Made by a program: the position numbers and the translations under genes. Source: Marinithermofilum abyssi (lineage in GTDB: Bacteria; Bacillota; Bacilli; Thermoactinomycetales; DSM-45169). From it: a stretch of 64,000 bases of DNA. The DNA lies in the NCBI RefSeq assembly GCF_014641195.1, contig NZ_BMHQ01000001.1, forward strand, positions 149,199 through 213,198, given 5' to 3'. The notes beneath the pieces were generated by a model that worked only from the letters and a program-made list of their open reading frames with translations, was not told the DNA's origin and searched no databases. How positions within the stretch are numbered: position 1 is the first letter of the stretch; every line of letters begins with the position of its first letter. Below, piece by piece: positions 27,191 through 34,946 of the stretch.

Positions 27191-28126
27191 TCAATCCCAA
27201 TCGTCGAATTCTTCAATGCTCTGGCTTAACTTTTCCGCAAAGCTGTGGGCCGCATTGTAGCCCATTCGTTTCAGGCGAAGATTCATCGCCGCCACTTCGA
27301 TGATCACCGCAAGGTTTCGTCCGGGGCGGACCGGCACTGTCAGCTTGGGCACTTCCGTATCGATAATCTTGATCCGTTCTTCATCCAGGCCCAAGCGGTC
27401 ATATTGCCGATCTTCCTTCCAGGCTTCCAGGTGAATCACCAGAGAAATGCGCTTAAACTCCCGGACGGCCCCTGCTCCAAACAAAGTCATCACATTGATG
27501 ATACCAAGGCCCCTAATTTCCAGCAGATATCGGATAAGCTCGGGCGCATGGCCTACCAGGCGCTCCTCTTCCTCCTGCCGGATTTCCACCGCGTCATCGG
27601 CCACGAGGCGGTGCCCCCGCTTCACCAGCTCCAATGCCGTTTCGCTTTTTCCGATTCCGCTGGATCCGGTAATTAGTACACCCACACCGTATACATCCAC
27701 CAAGACCCCATGCATCGTCGTGGTAGGGGCCAAACGCCGCTCCAAAAAATTTGTCACTTTGCTGCCAAAGCGGGTGGTGGACATGGCGGTGCGCAGGATG
27801 GGGATCCCTTTGTCTTTCGCTTTGGCTTGGAGCTCCGTGGGAACCTCCTGCTCCCGGGTGATGCAGAAACACGGGGTTTTTTCATGACAGAGCCGCTCCA
27901 ATCGCTGTTGCCGTTGTTTCTGGGGAAGGTGGGAGATGAAATCCAGCTCGGTCCGGCCCAACATCTGCAGCCGCTCCGCCGGATAATAGGTGAAAAAGCC
28001 GGCCAATTCCAACCCCGGTCGATACAAATCACTCACTGTCAACCGGCGGTTGAGGCCTTCTTCCCCGGTCAGTAATTCCAGATCAAATTGTTTGATGAGA
28101 TCTTGCACCGTCACGTGATTACCCAA
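27191..28126 (-). CDS. hprK: HPr kinase/phosphorylase
   Basis: 311 residues from TTG 28126, 8 nt after AAAGGAGA. It phosphorylates HPr on Ser46 (and reverses this with phosphate), which drives carbon catabolite repression through CcpA. The Walker [19 protein letters not shown] and the family signature [11 protein letters not shown] are intact. The N-terminal 130 residues are the regulatory domain. The gene supports a low-GC-lineage Gram-positive origin. Confidence 0.95.
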   Translation of the reverse strand: MGNHVTVQDLIKQFDLELLTGEEGLNRRLTVSDLYRPGLELAGFFTYYPAERLQMLGRTELDFISHLPQKQRQQRLERLCHEKTPCFCITREQEVPTELQAKAKDKGIPILRTAMSTTRFGSKVTNFLERRLAPTTTMHGVLVDVYGVGVLITGSSGIGKSETALELVKRGHRLVADDAVEIRQEEEERLVGHAPELIRYLLEIRGLGIINVMTLFGAGAVREFKRISLVIHLEAWKEDRQYDRLGLDEERIKIIDTEVPKLTVPVRPGRNLAVIIEVAAMNLRLKRMGYNAAHSFAEKLSQSIEEFDDWD

Positions 28127-28195
28127 ATCCGATTCTCCTTTTTCAGATCGTGCAGGAAAGGGGCGGCCGTGAGCACAGCCACCCCCTATTTCCGA

Positions 28196-29305
28196 TTAGA
28201 ATACCGCTTTTTCGGTCTCTTTGTCAAAGATGTGCACTTTGTTCATATCCAATGCCAGCTTCACTTCGGCTCCGGCACCAAATTGGGAACGGGCGTTGAC
28301 CCGGGCGGTCACCCATTTGTCGGCGATTCCGCTCAGATAGAGGTACATCTCGGAACCCATGTTTTCCGCCACTTCCACTTTGGCATGGATGACGCTGTCG
28401 GGAGATGATTCGATGAAAAGCTGTTCATCGTGAATGTCCTCTGGACGAATACCGAAGATCACTTCTTTCCCGACATACCCTTTTTCACGCAGTGATTTGG
28501 CCCGCCCTTGCGGCAGCTTGACTTTGAGCCCCGTACCCTGGAAGAGCACGTCTCCGCCTTCTTCCGAAAGTTGCCCCTGAATGAAGTTCATCGACGGAGA
28601 GCCGATGAATCCAGCGACAAACACGTTGGCGGGATGCTGATAGATCTCCGTCGGGGTGGCGGCCTGCTGGATCACCCCGTCTTTCATCACAACAATCCGG
28701 TCGCCCATCGTCATCGCTTCCGTCTGATCGTGGGTCACATACACGACTGTGGTTTTCAGACGCTGGTGCAGCTTGCTGATCTCCGTGCGCATCTGCACCC
28801 GCAATTTGGCATCCAAGTTGGAAAGCGGTTCGTCCATCAGGAACACTTGCGGCTCCCGCACAATGGCCCGTCCCAGGGCCACGCGCTGCCGCTGACCGCC
28901 GGACAACGCTTTCGGCTTCCGGTCCAACAAATGCTCGATGTCCAGAATTTTGGCCGCTTCCCGCACGCGTTTATCGATCTCGTCCTTTTTAAATTTCCGC
29001 AATTTCAGACCAAAGGCCATATTCTGATATACGTTCATATGGGGATATAAAGCGTAGGACTGAAACACCATTGCGATGTCCCGATCTTTCGGCGGCACGT
29101 CGTTCACCAGCCGGTCTCCGATATACAGCTCTCCATCGGAGATTTCTTCCAATCCCGCGATCATTCGCAGTGTGGTAGATTTCCCGCAGCCGGAAGGACC
29201 GACCAGCACCAAAAACTCCTGATCCTGAATATCCAGATCAAAGTCCTTCACAGCTGTCACATCGCCGTATTTTTTGTAGATATGGTTGAGACGTACCTGT
29301 GCCAT
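28196..29305 (-). CDS. Sugar ABC transporter ATPase (MsmX/UgpC type)
   Basis: 369 residues from ATG 29305, after AAAGGGG. Walker A GPSGCGKST, signature LSGGQRQRVALGRA and Walker B VFLMDEPLSNLD are complete, and residues 240-369 form the OB-type regulatory domain of the carbohydrate uptake group. No permease or binding protein is near, as for MsmX, which serves several sugar transporters. It lies just upstream of hprK on the same strand. Confidence 0.92.
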   Translation of the reverse strand: MAQVRLNHIYKKYGDVTAVKDFDLDIQDQEFLVLVGPSGCGKSTTLRMIAGLEEISDGELYIGDRLVNDVPPKDRDIAMVFQSYALYPHMNVYQNMAFGLKLRKFKKDEIDKRVREAAKILDIEHLLDRKPKALSGGQRQRVALGRAIVREPQVFLMDEPLSNLDAKLRVQMRTEISKLHQRLKTTVVYVTHDQTEAMTMGDRIVVMKDGVIQQAATPTEIYQHPANVFVAGFIGSPSMNFIQGQLSEEGGDVLFQGTGLKVKLPQGRAKSLREKGYVGKEVIFGIRPEDIHDEQLFIESSPDSVIHAKVEVAENMGSEMYLYLSGIADKWVTARVNARSQFGAGAEVKLALDMNKVHIFDKETEKAVF

Positions 29306-29428
29306 GAATGAAACCCCTTTCATGCTGTGGTTGTCTTCATTGTAGCGCAATGGTCCGAAAACACGCCATGTACAGCGGGCACAAAATATGCGGCACTTTT
29401 TTTAGCAGATTGAACAAAACCGAGGGGA

Positions 29429-30421
29429 TTATCCTTCCTTTCCGGCTAATCGCCTTCTCAACAACAGAGCGAGCCGCACCTTTAGCGCATCGTCCAACCG
29501 GCGCACGTCCAGTCCGGTTTCTTTTTTCAGCCGGTCCAAACGATAAATCAACGTATTGCGATGGATATACAACTGCCGGGCCGTCTCACTGATATTCAGG
29601 TTTTGCTCGAGAAACGCCTCCACCGTCTCCCGCAAGTCCCTATCCTCCCAAAAGGGAACGGGCGCCAGACAAGCGAGATAAGCTTGAGCATCCGTTTCCG
29701 GCAATGCTACCAACAACCGTTCCAATGAATACTGCCAGCTGGCATGGACCCTTCTGCGGGGATAAAACAGGTTTCCCACACGGTATGTGTCACGCAAGAC
29801 ATGCAGCGCACCGGGAAGTTCCTCTGCCGAGGCTAACGGCGTATGGATACAGAGAGTTACATCCTGCCCCGCCTCACTGATCAACATATCCGCCAGCCCT
29901 TGTGCTCCTTCGCACAGCGCTTCCCGGCCCACTTCTTCCCCGCCGATCAGCTCCATCGGCACGGTGACCAGCATTTCTGTGGGGCCCAATGAAAACAACC
30001 CTGCTTGTCCGTCAAAATATCCGTTAATCGCCTCTGCCAGCCCCTGGTTTTCATCATCGGAGCCCGTGGGGAGAGCGATGTACAAGGGCACCTTTGCCGA
30101 CCAATCCCACTGGGAAACTACAGCCGGCGGAGAAGCCGTCTCGCCGTTGAGCAGCCAGTCGACCAGTTGCCGCTGGGCCGAGGTGGCGGGCGACAGCGTA
30201 TGGTGCCGTTTTTCTTCCCATTCTGTTAACAGCAACCGAATCAGCCGCTCTTCTCTGGGAGACAATTCTTCTGGCAGACGAAGGGTATAAACCGTCCCGT
30301 CCACCTCCACGGGTAACCCTTCCGTTGTATCCTTCGGGGCAGATGGCTTTTCCACTTCCACTGTCAAGTTCAATGCCTCTTCCAACGAACGGATCCATTG
30401 TTGTAACCGTTGCGGGATCAT
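29429..30421 (-). CDS. PucR/CdaR-type transcriptional regulator
   Basis: 330 residues. The C-terminal 60 residues carry the helix-turn-helix of this family (LNISETARQLYIHRNTLIYRLDRLKKETG), preceded by a GGDEF-like regulatory domain. The N-terminus has no clear sensor. AAGGCGG precedes ATG 30421. Such regulators control sugar-acid or purine use; the plus-strand gluconate genes nearby are a possible but unproven target. Confidence 0.85.
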   Translation of the reverse strand: MIPQRLQQWIRSLEEALNLTVEVEKPSAPKDTTEGLPVEVDGTVYTLRLPEELSPREERLIRLLLTEWEEKRHHTLSPATSAQRQLVDWLLNGETASPPAVVSQWDWSAKVPLYIALPTGSDDENQGLAEAINGYFDGQAGLFSLGPTEMLVTVPMELIGGEEVGREALCEGAQGLADMLISEAGQDVTLCIHTPLASAEELPGALHVLRDTYRVGNLFYPRRRVHASWQYSLERLLVALPETDAQAYLACLAPVPFWEDRDLRETVEAFLEQNLNISETARQLYIHRNTLIYRLDRLKKETGLDVRRLDDALKVRLALLLRRRLAGKEG

Positions 30422-30491
30422 CCTATCCGCCTTTCGTTTGTTTTAGGTGTCTTTGGTTTCATTATAGGCTATTCAAAAAGGACACTGTAAA

Positions 30492-30520
30492 ACAAAAACG
30501 GCGGGGTGCATCCCGCCGTT
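30492..30520 (-). terminator. Terminator of the YvlD-like gene
   Basis: ACGGCGGG and CCCGCCGT around a 6-nt loop, followed by TTTTTGTTTT on the minus strand. Confidence 0.75.
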
Positions 30521-30539
30521 TCCCGCTTCCTAAGGATTG

Positions 30540-30887
30540 TTAATCCCGGATCCCTTTCCAGATGCCGTTCAAGACCCAGGAAATCAAGCTGACGACGATG
30601 GAGCCCAGCAGCGCCCCCATAAAACCGTGAACCTCAAACCCTTCAACCAAGGCGCTGGTGCCCCAAAACAGCAAAGCGTTGATCACAAACGTAAACAACC
30701 CCAGCGTTAGGAAATTGATCGGCAACGTGAAAAAGACCAACACCGGCCGGATAAACGTATTGATCAGCGCCAACACGACCGCCACCAACAACGCCGTACC
30801 AAAGCTCTCCACTTCAATTTGCGGAATCAACTGGGCGACGAGAAAAACGGCCAATCCGTTTAGCAGGAGTTTGACAATCCAACCCAT
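30540..30887 (-). CDS. YvlD-like small membrane protein (phage holin family IV)
   Basis: 115 residues in four hydrophobic segments, with the conserved ALINTFIRPVLVFFTLPINFLTLG core of the YvlD family. Function is not known; some members take part in envelope stress responses with PspC-like proteins. It is a single gene with its own terminator. Confidence 0.85.
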   Translation of the reverse strand: MGWIVKLLLNGLAVFLVAQLIPQIEVESFGTALLVAVVLALINTFIRPVLVFFTLPINFLTLGLFTFVINALLFWGTSALVEGFEVHGFMGALLGSIVVSLISWVLNGIWKGIRD

Positions 30888-30977
30888 GACTCTTCCTCCT
30901 CGGATAAGATCTTTACTATTGTAACCGACTCCCTTGAAACCATATCCGTTTTAGAGGATGAATAAACCATTCTCTCC

Positions 30978-31006
30978 TTGGGCGTTGGTGTGGTTTCCAC
31001 TATAAT
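30978..31006 (+). promoter_or_regulatory. Promoter of the gluconate genes
   Basis: TTGGGC at 30978-30983, a 17-nt spacer, and TATAAT at 31001-31006; the gntK start codon is 32 nt downstream. Confidence 0.6.
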
Positions 31007-31037
31007 ATTAGTAATGTATTTTAGAGGAGGGCGGCAC

Positions 31038-32567
31038 ATGCAGGAACAAGACGTCATCATCGGGCTCGATATCGGAACCACTTCTACAAAAGCCGTCGCC
31101 TTCGATAGCCAAGGACAGGTGGTTGCCGCTCACAGCGAGGGATACCCCTTGGTTCAACCCCGTCCGAACCGGGCGGAACAAGATCCGGAAGCCATCCTGC
31201 AAGCCGTCATCACCGGTATGCGTAGCACCGTTCATGATGCGATTGAACAGGGGAAACGCATCATCGGAGTGGGTTTCAGCTCCGCGATGCACTCGGTTCT
31301 GGCACTGGATCAGCACAAACGTCCCTTAACCCGCCTAATCACCTGGGCGGACAACCGGAGCGCGAACCAAGTGAACCGCTTAAAGCATGGGAAAGATGGA
31401 CATGCTCTGTACCGACGAACGGGTACACCCCTTCACCCGATGTCCGTCCTGCCCAAGTTGATGTGGCTCAGGGAGCAAGAACCGGAAACCTTTGCCCAAG
31501 CGGCTACCTTTGTCTCGATCAAAGAATACATTCTTTACCGTCTTTTTCAGGAAGAAGTCGTCGATTTTTCCATTGCTTCCGGAACCGGATTGTTTTCGTT
31601 ATCTTCTTTGGAATGGGATGAGGAAGCCCTGGCACAGGCCGGTATTCGGCGGGAGCAATTGGGACAGCCGGTCCCGACGACCCATGTGCTGCGAGGGATG
31701 GACCCGGACCTCGCCCATTCCATGGGTTTGTCTGCGGATACACCCTGGGTGATAGGCGCGGGAGACGGCGTCTTGGCCAACCTGGGAACAGGGGCGATCT
31801 CCCCTGGTGAGACCGCCGTCACCGTGGGGACAAGCGGTGCCCTCCGTCAAGTGGTGAATCAACCGGTTACCGATATGCATGGTCGCACCTTTTGCTACGC
31901 TCTGACGGAACGACACTGGGTGATCGGAGGTCCCGCCAACAATGGAGGCATCCTGCTCCGCTGGCTGCGCCGGGAACTGGGCAGTCAGGAGTCGGAAAAC
32001 GGCACAGATCCCTACGCGCCACTGATTGAAATGGCCGCACGCGTTCCTGCCGGAGCAGAAGGGGTGGTCTGCCTTCCCTATTTGACCGGAGAGCGGGCCC
32101 CTCATTGGAATGATAAAGCCCGCGGTGCTTGGTTCGGGCTAAGCCTGCACCACGGCAAGTCCCATATGATTCGAGCCATGCTGGAAGGCATGGTCATGAA
32201 TCTCTATGCGATTTATACTGTATTGGAGGAGCTTACAGGACCTTCCGGACGAGTGCTGGTTTCCGGCGGGATGGCACGCTATCCTCTGGCCCTGCAGATG
32301 ATGGCCGACGTCTTCGAACAAAACGTGTTGCTTCCGGAAGTAGAGGAGGCCTCCGCTATGGGAGCAGCAGCGCTGGCCTTGGTTGCTTTAGGTTACTGGG
32401 AGGATATTCAGGAAGTGAAACGCTGGATCGCCATCCGTCAGCAGATCCAGCCCGCAGCGGAACATGTAAGAGTCTACCGGAAACTGTACTCATCCTTTCA
32501 ACGCTTGTATGAAAAAACCGAATCAGAAATGGAAGCTTTGGCCGGTTTGCAGATCCATAACGGATAA
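31038..32567 (+). CDS. gntK: Gluconate kinase (FGGY family)
   Basis: 509 residues from ATG 31038, after AGAGGAGGG; the earlier in-frame GTG at 30978 would lie inside the promoter. FGGY carbohydrate kinase: IGLDIGTTSTKAV (phosphate 1 motif) at the start, LITWADNRS in the middle, and GERAPHWN and VSGGMARYPL near the C-terminus. GntK of Bacillus is the closest fit, and a 6-phosphogluconate dehydrogenase follows 36 nt later, giving the route gluconate to ribulose 5-phosphate. A xylulose or other pentitol kinase cannot be fully excluded. Confidence 0.85.
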   Translation: MQEQDVIIGLDIGTTSTKAVAFDSQGQVVAAHSEGYPLVQPRPNRAEQDPEAILQAVITGMRSTVHDAIEQGKRIIGVGFSSAMHSVLALDQHKRPLTRLITWADNRSANQVNRLKHGKDGHALYRRTGTPLHPMSVLPKLMWLREQEPETFAQAATFVSIKEYILYRLFQEEVVDFSIASGTGLFSLSSLEWDEEALAQAGIRREQLGQPVPTTHVLRGMDPDLAHSMGLSADTPWVIGAGDGVLANLGTGAISPGETAVTVGTSGALRQVVNQPVTDMHGRTFCYALTERHWVIGGPANNGGILLRWLRRELGSQESENGTDPYAPLIEMAARVPAGAEGVVCLPYLTGERAPHWNDKARGAWFGLSLHHGKSHMIRAMLEGMVMNLYAIYTVLEELTGPSGRVLVSGGMARYPLALQMMADVFEQNVLLPEVEEASAMGAAALALVALGYWEDIQEVKRWIAIRQQIQPAAEHVRVYRKLYSSFQRLYEKTESEMEALAGLQIHNG

Positions 32568-32603
32568 GCAGCGACGGCCCTGATGCTAAAGGAGATGAAC
32601 CAT

Positions 32604-33506
32604 GTGAAACTGGGAATGATCGGACTTGGAAAGATGGGGGCCAACCTGGTTCTCAACCTGTTGAACCATGGCCATGAGGTCGCCGTATATGACGCAAACC
32701 CGGAAGCGGCGAAACAGTTAGCAGAAAGGGGAGCTGCACCGGCATTTCAGCTGGAAGAGCTGGTCCGCTCCCTGGAAACGCCGCGCATCCTCTGGTTGAT
32801 GGTGCCCGCCGGCGACGCGACGGAACAGGTGCTGGAATCTCTCCTCCCTCTCCTGTCTCCTGACGATATCGTGATCGATGGAGGGAATTCCCATTATAAA
32901 GATTCGATGAAACGGGCCGCACGCTTGAGAGAACGGGGACTTCATTTCATGGATGTCGGCACTTCCGGCGGCACCTCCGGTGCCCGTCACGGCGCTTGCT
33001 TCATGATCGGCGGCGATGCCGAATGCTTTAAGCTTCTGGAACCCCTGTTCCGCGACCTCGCAGTTCCGGATGGATACTATTACGCCGGGAAAAGCGGCAG
33101 CGGCCACTTCCTCAAAATGGTCCACAACGGGATTGAATACGGGATGATGCAGGCCATCGCCGAAGGATTTGAAGTTCTGGAAAAAAGCGAGTTTGACTTC
33201 GATTACGAGAAAACCGCCAAAGTCTGGTCCAATGGCTCGGTCATTCGCAGCTGGCTTATGGAACTGACTCAGTCCGCTTTTTCAAAAGATCCCAAACTGG
33301 AAAGCATTCGCGGCGTGATGCACTCCTCCGGCGAAGGCAAATGGACCGTGGAAACGGCTCTCGACCTGAAAGCCAACGCACCGGTCATCGCCTTGTCTCT
33401 GATGATGCGCTACCGCTCTTTGGAAGAGGATACCTTCCACGGCAAAGTGGTAGCCGCGCTGCGAAATGAATTTGGCGGTCACGCGGTGGAACGGTCGAAA
33501 GAGTAA
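32604..33506 (+). CDS. 6-phosphogluconate dehydrogenase, short decarboxylating (GndA/YqeC) type
   Basis: 300 residues from GTG 32604, 9 nt after AAGGAG; ATG 32583 and 32595 sit on or before that site. GMIGLGKMGANL is the dinucleotide fold start, with DGGNSHYKDS and MDVGTSGG around the substrate site, and GSGHFLKMVHNGIEYGMMQ the catalytic helix. At 300 residues it belongs to the short, usually NAD-linked class rather than the 470-residue one. Cotranscribed with gntK. Confidence 0.88.
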   Translation: MKLGMIGLGKMGANLVLNLLNHGHEVAVYDANPEAAKQLAERGAAPAFQLEELVRSLETPRILWLMVPAGDATEQVLESLLPLLSPDDIVIDGGNSHYKDSMKRAARLRERGLHFMDVGTSGGTSGARHGACFMIGGDAECFKLLEPLFRDLAVPDGYYYAGKSGSGHFLKMVHNGIEYGMMQAIAEGFEVLEKSEFDFDYEKTAKVWSNGSVIRSWLMELTQSAFSKDPKLESIRGVMHSSGEGKWTVETALDLKANAPVIALSLMMRYRSLEEDTFHGKVVAALRNEFGGHAVERSKE

Positions 33507-33620
33507 AAGGGAGGTATTTCTCCCTGCAAACAAAAAAACATGCGTGGTACTCTTCAAATCATGAGGCTGCTGACAACGGGACGTCAACAGCCTATTTTGT
33601 ATCAAACGGAGGCGTTCCCA

Positions 33621-34544
33621 TTGAAAAAATGGTCTACGGAACTGATGCTGCTGGGCGTGGTTTTGGTGTGGGGTGCCAATTATACCGTGGGCAAATACGG
33701 GTTGACCTATTTGACCTCCCTGCAGTTCAATGCTCTGCGCTTCCTCGTCTCCGCTCCCATCCTGCTCGGCCTCACGCTGTTGTGGGAAGGGAGTATCAAG
33801 ATGGAACGCACCGATCTCAAACGCTTGCTGGTGGTGGGAACTGTCGGCATCAGTTTGTACCAAACCTTGTTCATGATATCCGTTCACTACACCTCCGCCA
33901 CCAACGCTTCCCTGTTGATCTCCATATCTCCCATTTTTACCGGCATTTTTGCCGTATTGGCCGGGCAAGAACGCTTTTCTGTGCGCGTACAGGCAGGTTC
34001 CCTCATCGCATTTGCCGGCGCGGCCGTGGTGCTGTTGTTTGGCGGAAATCATCAGGCTCAACTTTATCCCCATGAGTGGCTGGGGAACCTGATCGGGTTG
34101 ATCGCATCCGTGGCATTCGGCTGGTACCCGATTCTGGCTCAACCCCTGCTTACAAAGTATTCCGCTTTGCGGGTCACTGCCTGGTCCTCTGTCGTCGGTG
34201 CCGTCTCCCTGTTGGGAGCAAGTGCTTGGACCTTTCCGGGAATCGTTTGGGAACGAGTAACTGCAGAAGCATGGTTCTCCCTCGGGTACTCCATTCTACT
34301 GGTCACGGTCTACGGGCTGGTAGCCTGGTATGTCGGCATCAGCCGCACCGGTGCGACCAAAGTAATGGTCTACATGTACCTGATCCCGTTGGTTGCAGTC
34401 TGGACAGCCGCCCTCGTCATCGGCGAACAAGTACATCTGCAACAGATCTTCGGGGGACTCATTATCTTTGTCGGCTTGTGGCTGGTCAAAAGACAGCCGC
34501 AAAAGAAAAAGGAGCCTGTATCCATTCCTACGCAATACAGGTAG
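33621..34544 (+). CDS. EamA/DMT-family transporter
   Basis: 307 residues from TTG 33621, 8 nt after GGAGG; an earlier in-frame ATG lacks a site. Ten hydrophobic helices in two EamA halves (VWGANYTVGKYG in the first; YVGISRTGATKVMVYMYLIPLVAV in the second). Drug/metabolite exporter of unknown substrate. The C-terminus is basic. Confidence 0.9.
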   Translation: MKKWSTELMLLGVVLVWGANYTVGKYGLTYLTSLQFNALRFLVSAPILLGLTLLWEGSIKMERTDLKRLLVVGTVGISLYQTLFMISVHYTSATNASLLISISPIFTGIFAVLAGQERFSVRVQAGSLIAFAGAAVVLLFGGNHQAQLYPHEWLGNLIGLIASVAFGWYPILAQPLLTKYSALRVTAWSSVVGAVSLLGASAWTFPGIVWERVTAEAWFSLGYSILLVTVYGLVAWYVGISRTGATKVMVYMYLIPLVAVWTAALVIGEQVHLQQIFGGLIIFVGLWLVKRQPQKKKEPVSIPTQYR

Positions 34545-34695
34545 GCAAGGCACTTTTCCGCGAAAATAATCCCCCGTTACGGGGGGATGTTCCTTTGGAA
34601 CAGGATGCATGGATCGGGAAACAACTCCTCCTTTTGCTTCCTGTGCGGTTTGATTTGCTTAGTGTACACTGTCAATACTAAATGGTCAAAATTGG
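34545..34695. other. Gap before the acoR promoter
   Basis: Contains the hairpin at 34569-34588 and an A+T-rich tail (AATGGTCAAAATTGGTTAAC). No gene. Confidence 0.4.
34569..34588 (+). terminator. Hairpin after the EamA gene
   Basis: ATCCCCC and GGGGGGAT around GTTAC; followed by GTTCCTTT, a weak U-run. Confidence 0.45.
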
Positions 34696-34725
34696 TTAAC
34701 AAAATGACAATTTTCATATTATAGT
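34696..34725 (+). promoter_or_regulatory. Promoter of the acoR-like gene
   Basis: TTAACA at 34696-34701, an 18-nt spacer, and TATAGT at 34720-34725. A second TATAGT follows at 34725-34730. It leaves an unusually long 5' leader of about 210 nt. Confidence 0.5.
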
Positions 34726-34773
34726 ATAGTGTAAGCGCATACAGGACCCACAGAGCCTTGCAATCACCACCTA

Positions 34774-34901
34774 GTGAGATTGGAAGACAGGGTGTAAACC
34801 CCTCCAACATCCAGCTGATTCGTAAAGCAAGTCGGGGCTACACTCTCAAGACCGAGAACAAGGTCTCAGGGAGGGTCTCCCGACCGCTACCAGAATCTCA
34901 T
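34774..34901 (+). ncRNA. Candidate structured leader RNA of the acoR-like gene
   Basis: Several helices can be drawn: TGAGA/TCTCA closing the element (34775-34779 with 34896-34900); TTGGA/TCCAA enclosing GGGT-GTAA-ACCC with a GNRA-type loop (34780-34807); GTCGGG/CCCGAC (34831-34836 with 34879-34884) enclosing AGACC/GGTCT (34849-34866). GGGAG/CTCCC (34869-34881) competes with the third helix, and the same CTCCC could pair with the gene's GGGAGG ribosome binding site at 34935-34940. I do not recognise the class; a fragment of a group II intron is an alternative. Confidence 0.4.
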
Positions 34902-34946
34902 CTCAAACTTTGGGGTCTACGCGACATTATTCTAGGGAGGGTTGGC

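Noticed and set aside
32718-34142. Minus-strand open frames opposite the 6-phosphogluconate dehydrogenase and EamA genes
   Set aside because: Shadows of recognisable plus-strand genes.
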